This document shows, one piece after another, positions 9,146-16,220 of a DNA stretch of 64,000 bases. Position numbers and translations under genes: made by a program. The notes beneath the pieces were generated by a model. The model made no database searches, was not told the origin of the DNA, and worked only from the letters and a program-made list of their open reading frames with translations. Origin of the DNA: Limibacter armeniacum (GTDB lineage Bacteria; Bacteroidota; Bacteroidia; Cytophagales; Flammeovirgaceae); contig NZ_JBAJNO010000008.1 of assembly GCF_036880985.1 (NCBI RefSeq), positions 1,054,001 through 1,118,000 on the forward strand, in the 5' to 3' direction. The first letter of the stretch is position 1. Each line of letters starts with the position of its first letter.

Positions 9146-11425
9146 CTAGAACTGGTATCCTATACCAAGCTGGAAAGTACGTGGCGCACCCACTGTGTAG
9201 GTTTGGCCCCATGCGCTTTTACTTGCTTTGGTCGAGTACATTTCATCCGTTAGGTTTATGGTATTGATCCATGTGTCAAACCTTTTGTAGGTGTATCCCA
9301 ACCTCAGGTTGAAAACATCAAAACCATTATACATTTCAGTATTGGCCGCGTCCATATAATAGGCACCTACATGTTGCCATTCCAGTGAGGTTCGGAACCC
9401 TTTGAGGAAAACAGGCTTGTAACCCAGTTCCATGTTGGCGATAAATGAAGGGGCAGCATCCATCCTGTTGCCTGCAAAGTCCGTTTTTCCATCATTCATT
9501 TCCATAAACTTGTGAATGGCGTTGGTGCCACTTACCCTTAAGGATACCCCTTTGACAGGGTACATTCTCAATGTGTATTCAATTCCCCTGTGGAGGGTTT
9601 TTCCCGCATTTTGGTTAATGGAAGAACCATCTTCCTGTGAGACTGAGATAATCTCATCTGTACCGTCCATCTGATAGACACTCACTTCCAGATAGCCAAG
9701 ATTGGCAGGCAATGAAGTCCAGCCGCCTGCCTCATAGTTGAAATAAACTGATGGGGCAAGTGATGGTACTTTTACACCTCTGTACAGTTCGGATACTTGT
9801 GGTGGCACAAATCCGATGCTGTAGTTGGCGTAGGCACCGAAGCCATTTCCGAAGTCATATGTCAAACCCAGCTTAGGCGTAAATGCCTGAAAACTGTTGA
9901 CTGCATCCGGAGCACCAGAGAAGGCAGTGGCATCAAGCTGGTTGTTGTAATCATAGCGAAAGCTGTCATAACGCATGGCTGCCACTACCTGTAACCTTTC
10001 AGTCGGTTTTAGCTCCAGTTGGGCATAGATGGCAGCATTCAGCAGGTCTGTGTTATAACGGGTCAGCAGGGAATCCGAAGTGGCGTAGTTGATATAACGC
10101 CCTTGCTCATCACGGTCAATGGCAATGAACTCTGCCCAATTGCTGGAAGGGCTGTAATCGAGGCTAACTCCTGTACGGAGCGTCATGTTCATGGGTGCGA
10201 AAGACTGGTTATGCTGTACCAAAGCACCATAGCTTTGGAAGCTGCTTTCGTTGATTTCGCCAGTCGCGACAGCAGGATTGGTCCAGTTGTTTTTGACATA
10301 GTAACTCGGAATCTGTCCCATGGTGTTGTTACGGTAGAAAACCCGCCCAACCGTATGGCTTTTCTTATTCCAGTGGTGTGTCAGTTTCAGTTGCGTACGG
10401 AAAAGCTGAAGCTCACGCTGCGTGAAGGTGTGGAGGCTTTCAAACTTCTGTTCGAAAAAAGAGGCACTGTCTACGGAGCTACCCATATCGGAACGGTAAT
10501 CCATCAGGGAAGTGGTAGACTCCAACTTGGTGTTTTCGTTGAACCTGTAATCCAGATTGACGGTGAAGGCTGCCTTGTGGAAGTCACTGTAATCCAGATA
10601 ACCGTTTTTGCGCTGAGCATAATAGCCACCAATATTGACACCGAGCTTCTCAGTAATAGGAGTTCCAAAGCGGAAATCTGTACGGCGATAACCATAGTTG
10701 TCTCCTTGCAGACTGATTTTTCCACTGGTTTTGGCTGGCGTACGATAGGTGATAAAGTTGATTGCTCCACCTACTGCCTCACTTCCGTAAAGGGAAGATG
10801 CCGGACCCCGGATGATCTCAATATTTTGCACCATAGCCATGTTCATTTCCATCAGGGCATTGTGGTTGAAGATACCTGTAGGGCGTACCGGCAGTCCGTC
10901 TTCCAGATACAGGAATAGGCTTTTGTAGGAAATCGGTTGGCGAATACTCATGGTATGCTGTTCGTTCCCAAGGTCAACCATCAGTACCCCTGTAGCCTTG
11001 TTAAGCACCTGATCAAGTGAGGTGGCTTTTGTCTCTTCCAACAGTTTGGTAGAGAGCGTGGAGATGGCAATTGGGGTATCGGTTCGCAACTGCGCATCAC
11101 GGCTGGCTGATACCACCACCTGATTTAGGATGGTATTGGTCGCGGTAAGGGTAATCAACATTGCCTCGGCAGCTGAAACGACTTTGGTTTGGTAACCGAC
11201 AAATGATACTGACAGCAACTCAGAAGGGGATGCCGTAATGCTGAAATTCCCTTTTAGGTCTGTTACGGTACCCCTATTGGTATTGGAAACCCTCAAGGTT
11301 ACGCCTGTAAGTGGTTCCTGTGTGTCGGCATCTGTCACTGTGCCACTGATGACTTGCTGTGCAGCAATCGGCTGAATGAATAGTGTATAAAAGAGTATTG
11401 CTATTAAAAATTGAATATGTTTCAT
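9146..11425 (-). CDS. TonB-dependent receptor, probable iron/siderophore transport
   Basis: The ATG at 11425 gives a clean signal peptide (MKHIQFLIAILFYTLFIQPIAAQ). A carboxypeptidase-like regulatory domain follows (VISGTVTDADTQEPLTGVTL, roughly residues 25-105), then a plug domain with IEIIRGPASSLYGSEAVGGAINF and a 22-strand-type barrel ending in an aromatic residue (LGIGYQF). These are hallmarks of a Bacteroidota outer-membrane TonB receptor. The companions, a PepSY membrane protein downstream and a small Cys-motif protein upstream, point to iron or another metal chelate; the substrate is inferred. A palindrome at 11593-11611 lies upstream and could be the regulator site. Confidence 0.9.
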   Translation of the reverse strand: MKHIQFLIAILFYTLFIQPIAAQQVISGTVTDADTQEPLTGVTLRVSNTNRGTVTDLKGNFSITASPSELLSVSFVGYQTKVVSAAEAMLITLTATNTILNQVVVSASRDAQLRTDTPIAISTLSTKLLEETKATSLDQVLNKATGVLMVDLGNEQHTMSIRQPISYKSLFLYLEDGLPVRPTGIFNHNALMEMNMAMVQNIEIIRGPASSLYGSEAVGGAINFITYRTPAKTSGKISLQGDNYGYRRTDFRFGTPITEKLGVNIGGYYAQRKNGYLDYSDFHKAAFTVNLDYRFNENTKLESTTSLMDYRSDMGSSVDSASFFEQKFESLHTFTQRELQLFRTQLKLTHHWNKKSHTVGRVFYRNNTMGQIPSYYVKNNWTNPAVATGEINESSFQSYGALVQHNQSFAPMNMTLRTGVSLDYSPSSNWAEFIAIDRDEQGRYINYATSDSLLTRYNTDLLNAAIYAQLELKPTERLQVVAAMRYDSFRYDYNNQLDATAFSGAPDAVNSFQAFTPKLGLTYDFGNGFGAYANYSIGFVPPQVSELYRGVKVPSLAPSVYFNYEAGGWTSLPANLGYLEVSVYQMDGTDEIISVSQEDGSSINQNAGKTLHRGIEYTLRMYPVKGVSLRVSGTNAIHKFMEMNDGKTDFAGNRMDAAPSFIANMELGYKPVFLKGFRTSLEWQHVGAYYMDAANTEMYNGFDVFNLRLGYTYKRFDTWINTINLTDEMYSTKASKSAWGQTYTVGAPRTFQLGIGYQF

Positions 11426-11592
11426 TTTCCTGAATGAATTGAGACTAGGACATACCTTTTCCATTTGGACATAGGATATCCATGGCTGCTTTTGGAAGCA
11501 GGTCTCACTTGTGATAAAAACTTTTGGATGGATGTGCTACTGAATTATACAGCAGCGACGCAGACTGACAAAGCGTCAATACACAGAGACGT

Positions 11593-11611
11593 GCCTTATT
11601 GAGAATAAGGC
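11593..11611. promoter_or_regulatory. palindrome upstream of the TonB receptor, possible metal-regulator operator
   Basis: Perfect 8-bp arms GCCTTATT and AATAAGGC around GAG, about 170 bp upstream of the receptor start and just beyond the stop of the Cys-motif gene. Its central TTATTGAGAATAA is compatible with a Fur-type inverted repeat. It could also be part of a terminator, although no T-run follows it on the minus strand. Confidence 0.35.
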
Positions 11612-11673
11612 ATAAGGAGTTTGGGTACATGGGGTAAACCCCTGTACAAATCTGTCAGTTGCGAAAAGGTAAT

Positions 11674-12081
11674 TCAGGAAAGTATTCGAGGAGGTTGCAG
11701 GATATCTGCAAAATAGCTGGAGCGGATTACTTCATCATAGGTGAAGTAGTCAGGCTTGGAGTAGGATGCAAAGGTGTCCGTGAAAGGCTCGTCCGTTAGC
11801 TGATAGTCAGGAAAGGCAAGGAAAACCACCATGGTGGATGTCTCCTGTTTCTTTTGCTGCTCTTCAGCTTGTTTTGCCTTATTCAACTGCTTTTTGAGGT
11901 AACACTTACCTGCGCAGGCTAGCTCTACTCTGTTGCGGTTGACACAAAGTACCTCTGCGATGTACTCCTTCCTGAGTTCATAATCCGCAAAAATGAGTGA
12001 CATGGCAAAGGCATTCACCAGCATCAGCAGTGAAAGCAAGCCTATGGCAGCTCTTCTTACATGGATTTTCACGTCTTTCAT
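11674..12081 (-). CDS. small Cys-motif protein of TonB/iron loci
   Basis: A 135-aa protein with an N-terminal hydrophobic segment (residues about 11-31), then CVNRNRVELACAGKCYLKKQL, a C-x9-C-x3-C arrangement with the GKCYL signature. Similar small proteins often precede TonB receptor genes in Bacteroidota metal-uptake loci; their role is not established. The following Gln/Lys-rich stretch is probably helical. The gene precedes the receptor on the same strand with about 250 bp between them, a gap that contains the 11593 palindrome. Confidence 0.6.
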   Translation of the reverse strand: MKDVKIHVRRAAIGLLSLLMLVNAFAMSLIFADYELRKEYIAEVLCVNRNRVELACAGKCYLKKQLNKAKQAEEQQKKQETSTMVVFLAFPDYQLTDEPFTDTFASYSKPDYFTYDEVIRSSYFADILQPPRILS

Positions 12082-12230
12082 TGAAGAAGGAGTTTGACAA
12101 TAATTAAAAACGGGGCGAAGATAAGGGATTAGGTCTACAAGTCAAGCGGCAGTATCAGGAATTGTTTGGGACTTAATGGAGGTACTGAAGCAAGAACTTC
12201 AACTATCACTGAAGCTATAGCGTTGAAATT

Positions 12231-12424
12231 GGAGCTGCTGGCAGTAGGCGAATGGGGGCAGCAGCCCTGGTCGGTCACACCTGGTCGGTCACACCTGGTC
12301 GGTCACACCTGGTCGGTCACACCTGGTCGGTCACACCTGGTCGGTCACACCAAAGTGGATTTTGTGGGTAAGGTGGCTGCCGAAACCCGCCGGATGACAG
12401 CGGCTGGAAGGGTTGGCAGTGGGG
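12231..12424. repeat. GC-rich dispersed repeat, copy 2
   Basis: Same outer segments as 7358-7469 (GGCAGTAGGCGAATGGG at the left, GGCTGCCGAAACCCGCCGG to GGGTTGGCAGTGGGG at the right), but the centre is replaced by a tandem array and an unrelated stretch. Conservation of the flanks with an exchangeable middle suggests a mobile or structured non-coding element. Confidence 0.7.
12266..12349. repeat. tandem repeat, 6 x 14 bp (CCTGGTCGGTCACA)
   Basis: Six consecutive identical copies of the 14-bp unit CCTGGTCGGTCACA, inside dispersed-repeat copy 2. No spacers, so not a CRISPR. The unit length is not a multiple of three, and the 88-aa frame over it (12166-12432) is not considered coding. Copy number is likely to vary by slippage. 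Confidence 0.9.
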
Positions 12425-12596
12425 GCATGTAAGGTTGGGAATGATATTCTACCGCTGGTGTAAGGTATGTCTTTATAACAGGCAATGGATTTGTGTATCT
12501 TTTGTATGGCGCTTAGCTGTAAGAGGCTAATGCCGTTAACCTAATTTTGATGCTTGGGATACATGCGTGGTATCTCAATATTAACAACGTACAGCC

Positions 12597-12881
12597 ATGT
12601 CAGTTAACTTACAGAAAATCGATTTGCAGAATGTGATTACCACCTTGGGGATTATGTCTTTTTTGGTGACAATACAGGTACAGGTTTCTTCCAACCAGGC
12701 TACCAGTGCAACGCAGCAGGCGACGCTTTCGGAGGTGACGGAGAAGGTGAGTGTGCTGAAGGCGGAGATGGTGTCTCGGGAGGTGGTGGACTTGAAGCTT
12801 CAGAATATTGAGCAGAAGCAGGAAAGTACCATTTCGGAGATTAGGGAGCTGAAGGAGATGATAGAAAGGATGAGGAGGTAG
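12597..12881 (+). CDS. small coiled-coil protein with N-terminal hydrophobic segment
   Basis: A 94-aa protein. Residues about 12-30 are hydrophobic (VITTLGIMSFLVTIQVQV), a likely membrane anchor. The rest is a heptad-like coiled coil rich in Glu, Lys and Gln (VTEKVSVLKAEM, IEQKQESTISEIRELKEMIERM). The last 25 codons recur as isolated fragments at 13976-14051 and 15615-15690, so this is the only intact copy of a partly duplicated unit. Function unknown. No homologue was recognised. Confidence 0.55.
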   Translation: MSVNLQKIDLQNVITTLGIMSFLVTIQVQVSSNQATSATQQATLSEVTEKVSVLKAEMVSREVVDLKLQNIEQKQESTISEIRELKEMIERMRR

Positions 12882-13072
12882 CTAGTATATGGATTAGTTA
12901 CTGCTTTAATGTCTGTGGGGGGCTTATGCCTTGTCAAATAAATACAGTAAAATGATTTATAACACTTAGTATCTGTTTACTCAATCTTGGGATAGTACTA
13001 TCTTATGAGGGGTTGAGCTTGAACAAACGATAGCTGGGTTATTGTGTAAAATGTAGATAAGATACTTAAGTG

Positions 13073-13738
13073 ATGGAATGTAAAATATGTAAAGAAGAAA
13101 TTAAGCAAGGAGCAAAAAAATGTAATCATTGTGACTCATTTCAGGATTACAGAAGGTATGTAAATACTAGTACAACCTTTCTTTCCTTAATGGTAGCACT
13201 TGTAACTATTTTGTCATTTGGTATTCCGTATGTATTAAAAACATTAGAGAATCCAGATTCAGATATAAAAATGCATTTAATTGGTCATAATCCTCTAACT
13301 AATGAGATTGATATTTATTGTGTAAATGAAGGGGATCGCCCTGGTCTTGTACACGGAGCTAACTTTGAGTTTGATTGCGATGATAAAACTTACTTTATAA
13401 CATTAAGAAGGGAGTTTGCCAAAGTTGATAACAAGGATATTGCAAAAAAAGAAAAGGAAAAAGAGCGAGACTTATATGAGCTTTATCCTTTTAAGACGGT
13501 GCTAATTAGATACCAACCATCAATACATACACCGCCATTAAACAAAAATAATTTAAAAGAGAAGTTCACCTATGAAGATCATAAAAAAAATAAGATAAAG
13601 AATATTTCATTGAATGTAATTACTACGAGTTTTAAAGGGGAAAGATTAAGTAAGGAAGTGATTAATGATTCTCAAAATATAGATTCTCTGTTATTTAGCG
13701 TATTAAAAGAATTACCAAAGCTTATTACAAAAAAGTGA
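13073..13738 (+). CDS. zinc-ribbon, single-pass membrane protein of unknown function
   Basis: From the ATG at 13073 the protein begins MECKICKEEIKQGAKKCNHC, a C-x2-C...C-x2-C zinc ribbon (residues 3-20). A helix follows at about 33-55 and then a polar domain of about 165 residues. Such ribbon-plus-helix proteins are common accessory genes; no function is established. It is AT-rich compared with the flanks and sits alone between two copies of the coiled-coil tail repeat, which suggests inserted cargo. The GTG three bases upstream adds only one residue and is less likely. Confidence 0.55.
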   Translation: MECKICKEEIKQGAKKCNHCDSFQDYRRYVNTSTTFLSLMVALVTILSFGIPYVLKTLENPDSDIKMHLIGHNPLTNEIDIYCVNEGDRPGLVHGANFEFDCDDKTYFITLRREFAKVDNKDIAKKEKEKERDLYELYPFKTVLIRYQPSIHTPPLNKNNLKEKFTYEDHKKNKIKNISLNVITTSFKGERLSKEVINDSQNIDSLLFSVLKELPKLITKK

Positions 13739-13867
13739 AATGTTTAAATATACTTCTTGTGTTAACCGTAGAAGCTATGCAGAAAACCTTACGTTTGGTG
13801 AGGAAGTGGCAAATAATGAGAAAGAATTGTAACTGAAAGGGGATTATTTAGAGGAAACAATAGTGAT

Positions 13868-14051
13868 ATACCACTGAGCCAGACCTAATAGGTTTGGCTT
13901 TTTTTGTGACCAATTGTGCCTAAATGTCTGAACCTTGATCTTAAAGATCTAAAGGATTTGGAGGATGAGGGTGTGTATTGAGCAGAAGCAGGAAAGTACC
14001 ATTTCTGAGATTAGGGAGCTGAAGGAGATGATAGAAAGGATGAGGAGGTAG
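13868..14051 (+). repeat. terminator plus coiled-coil-tail repeat, copy B
   Basis: A unit of about 185 bp shared with 15507-15690: a hairpin terminator, about 85 bp of conserved non-coding sequence (TGTGACCAATTGTGCCTAAA...), then 75 bp identical or nearly so to the 3' end of the coiled-coil gene at 12807-12881, including its stop codon. The fragment lacks a start codon and is a gene remnant. Confidence 0.8.
13877..13905 (+). terminator. rho-independent terminator
   Basis: Stem AGCCAGACC/GGTTTGGCT with a 5-base loop followed by a run of T. It lies about 140 bp after the zinc-ribbon gene, and near-identical hairpins occur at 15514 and 33858. Confidence 0.8.
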
Positions 14052-14332
14052 TGGTTTTGGGTTGGAATATGGTTATTGAACACTAAGGGGGTAGTTATAT
14101 TCTAATATTGTCTGTGAGCGTGTTAGATTCACCCCACCCTTCTATTATAAAATGACAGAAATTAACCGAACTTAGTGAGTAAAACAAAAATAAAAGAAGT
14201 TTCTACACGCCTCAACCGAGTTACTTGAAACGGAAACATAAAACCGATACTTTAGTAGATATTTAAAAGGCTAGAGGCATATGCCATATTTGGTCGTTAC
14301 ATAACATAATAAACAAACACACATCACAATTA
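14052..14332. other. intergenic leader of the serine hydrolase gene
   Basis: About 280 bp of AT-rich DNA between repeat copy B and the hydrolase start. No clear promoter, attC-like hairpin or RNA was identified. Confidence 0.3.
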
Positions 14333-15424
14333 ATGAAAAAACGAATTTCACTATTATTATTTCTTGTAGGTTTAGTTCAATTATCAAGCGCCCAACAAAC
14401 GAACAAATCGATTTTTGATAAGACAGATGCCTACATAGAAGAGACGATTGACAGCTTGCAAATCGTTGGTCTGAACTACGCAATCCTTATCAACAATGAA
14501 ATTGTTCACACGAAATCCTTCGGTTTGGCAAACGCTCAGCTGAAAGTTCCAATGACAATTGACAATTCTTTTCCAGTTGCCTCAATTTCTAAATTATTTA
14601 GTTCAATTGCACTTCACAAATTATTGAGTGCAAACAATAGGGATGTTAATGAAACAGTAGCTGATTTTCTGCCTGATAGAAAAGACTTGCCAGAATCCTG
14701 GCGAAAAGCTACCCTTAAACAATTATTGTCACATACTTCAGGCATTCCAGACCAAATTGATTACCAAATTTTTTTAGCACCAGAAAGTGAAAAAGCTGTT
14801 ATAGATGCTTTAAAGGACAAACCATTTAGTTCTGAACCAGGAACTGAATCGAAATACAATGCCACAGGATTTTTAATAGTTCGCGCGATCATAGAAAAGT
14901 TAGCCAACCAAGACTTTGTATCACTGATGCAAGAAGAATATTTTGACAAATATGAGTTAGGTTCGGCTAAATACGGTGGATTTAAAAAAGTCATTCCCAA
15001 TAGGGTTACCTGCTACCAAAATATCAATGACAATTTAGAAATGTTCCCTTTAAACTATTCACCTCCTATGTTTGCAGGTGCAGGCTTGAATATCTCTATA
15101 ATCGATTTAGCAAAATGGTTTCAGGTACTTCAAGATGAACAAATATTAAAAAAAGAACAGCTCGAAAAAATTTGGACACCAATCAAACTAAACGATGAAA
15201 GGGATGGAAGTTTTGGGTTAGGCTGGGAGTCATATATCCTTCAAGGTGGATATAGAATGGTTGGTCATGGCGGTGCAGGAATTTCATCCTTTAGGCATTA
15301 TTGGAATCAACAAAATAATCAAAATATTACAGTGGTTTTATTGACTAATGGAGCCTATGACTGGAAGATAAGACCTAATCAAATAAACTCAGCAATTGTA
15401 AGCTTAATACTTGAAAATCAATAA
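14333..15424 (+). CDS. secreted serine hydrolase of the beta-lactamase (class C/PBP4*) family
   Basis: A 363-aa protein with a signal peptide (MKKRISLLLFLVGLVQLSSAQ). The three catalytic boxes of the family are visible: SISK (about residues 84-87) as S-x-x-K, YNATG (about 173-177) as Y-x-N, and HGGAG (about 312-316) in place of K-T-G. This is the pattern of the broad beta-lactamase/D-aminopeptidase/esterase group, so calling it an antibiotic resistance enzyme is not justified. It lies between repeat copies B and C, is more AT-rich than chromosomal neighbours, and is probably acquired cargo. Confidence 0.85.
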   Translation: MKKRISLLLFLVGLVQLSSAQQTNKSIFDKTDAYIEETIDSLQIVGLNYAILINNEIVHTKSFGLANAQLKVPMTIDNSFPVASISKLFSSIALHKLLSANNRDVNETVADFLPDRKDLPESWRKATLKQLLSHTSGIPDQIDYQIFLAPESEKAVIDALKDKPFSSEPGTESKYNATGFLIVRAIIEKLANQDFVSLMQEEYFDKYELGSAKYGGFKKVIPNRVTCYQNINDNLEMFPLNYSPPMFAGAGLNISIIDLAKWFQVLQDEQILKKEQLEKIWTPIKLNDERDGSFGLGWESYILQGGYRMVGHGGAGISSFRHYWNQQNNQNITVVLLTNGAYDWKIRPNQINSAIVSLILENQ

Positions 15425-15506
15425 ACTATAGATTTAAATCATTCGGGAATCCCTGCGTTTTGGTGTAGAGGAGGTAAGGCATTACAGCCACAAGGAAGTT
15501 ATAAAG

Positions 15507-15690
15507 CTTTGATAAGCCAGACCCTGATGGGTTTGGCTTTTTTTGTGACCAATTGTGCCTAAATGTCTGAACCTTGATCTTAAAGATTTAAAGGATTGGG
15601 AGGATGAGGGAGAGTGTTGAGCAAAAGCAGGAAAGTACCATTTCGGAAATTAGGGAGCTGAAGGAGATGATAGAAAGGATGAGGAGGTAG
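15507..15690 (+). repeat. terminator plus coiled-coil-tail repeat, copy C
   Basis: Second partial copy of the unit seen at 13868-14051, again ending with the 3' tail of the coiled-coil gene and its TAG. Upstream of it a stretch starting CCTGCGTTTTGGTG (about 15447) is also found at the far end of the cassette array (about 33790), tying the two ends of the island together. Confidence 0.8.
15514..15545 (+). terminator. rho-independent terminator
   Basis: Stem AAGCCAGACCC/GGGTTTGGCTT with a 4-base loop and a following T run, about 90 bp downstream of the serine hydrolase stop. Confidence 0.85.
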
Positions 15691-15738
15691 TGTATAGGCT
15701 AATGCCTTCTTTAAGGCATATAGGTAGGTTTCTCTTTT

Positions 15739-16131
15739 TTAGCTGTTACCGGCTTTCATATACGCTTGCCACTGTACCAGTACGTATTTATTTCGGTCAT
15801 GTTCGGTGATTTTCAGAAAGCCATACTCAAAAACAAAGAGGTACACCTCCCCTTTTGCATTTTTCCAGTAATGGGTAAAGAAATTAGGGTCAAACCCTTT
15901 AGCCAATAGCGCCTCACAACGTACTGTTGCCTTTCCTGCCTTGTTGTATTCTTTCAGGATCCTTCGGTTCTGTCTTAACTGCTGACTTACCTGATGGTAG
16001 AAATCGGGGGCATCTTCCTTTGTTTTCTGATAGTGATAGACACTTTTGCAGTAATTGTCGCAGAATTTCTTGCCAGCTCTGCCTGTAAGCGATTTACCAC
16101 AGGATAGGCAATGTTTTTCGATGTGATCCAT
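15739..16131 (-). CDS. small zinc-finger protein divergent from the recombinase
   Basis: A 130-aa protein with an N-terminal zinc-ribbon: HCLSCGKSLTGRAGKKFCDNYCK (residues 8-30), a C-x2-C...C-x3-C arrangement. The remainder is basic and helical (QLRQNRRILKEYNKAGKATVRCEALLAKGF) and ends in an aromatic-rich segment. The family is widespread in Bacteroidota, but I know no demonstrated function. It is transcribed divergently from the tyrosine recombinase across a 90-bp gap holding a perfect inverted repeat. A role as DNA-binding regulator or recombination cofactor is inference from position. Confidence 0.6.
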   Translation of the reverse strand: MDHIEKHCLSCGKSLTGRAGKKFCDNYCKSVYHYQKTKEDAPDFYHQVSQQLRQNRRILKEYNKAGKATVRCEALLAKGFDPNFFTHYWKNAKGEVYLFVFEYGFLKITEHDRNKYVLVQWQAYMKAGNS

Positions 16132-16146
16132 AAATGGTTTTAGAAT

Positions 16147-16193
16147 GCTAACCGTTGATTATACGTATATTAAACGTTTAATCAACGGTTAGC
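16147..16193. repeat. perfect inverted repeat between zinc-finger gene and recombinase
   Basis: Arms GCTAACCGTTGATTA (16147-16161) and TAATCAACGGTTAGC (16179-16193), 15/15 matched, with a 17-bp spacer. It lies 15 bp from one start codon and 28 bp from the other. The arms contain ACCGTTG and GGTTAGC, which echo the CCGTT-R boxes of the attC-like sites downstream. It may be a recombinase binding or crossover site, a shared operator, or both. Confidence 0.75.
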
Positions 16194-16220
16194 CTATTAT
16201 GGTTTTGTATCTTATCAGGT

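Noticed and set aside
10019-10918. 299-aa frame antisense to the TonB receptor
   Set aside because: The opposite strand encodes a complete receptor with all domains; the antisense frame is a codon-bias shadow.
12266-12349. Possible CRISPR array
   Set aside because: The 14-bp units abut without spacers and no cas gene is present.
12166-12432. 88-aa open frame on the plus strand
   Set aside because: It runs through a 14-bp tandem repeat and the dispersed repeat; the peptide is a repeat artefact (PGRSHLVGHTWSVT) without start context.
14333-15424. Serine hydrolase as an integron cassette
   Set aside because: No GTT box or attC-like hairpin flanks it; it is framed by the terminator/coiled-coil repeat instead, so it was not counted as a cassette.
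14333-15424. Serine hydrolase as an antibiotic resistance gene
   Set aside because: It has the general S-x-x-K/Y-x-N/H-x-G pattern shared by many peptidases and esterases; nothing in the sequence indicates beta-lactam hydrolysis.
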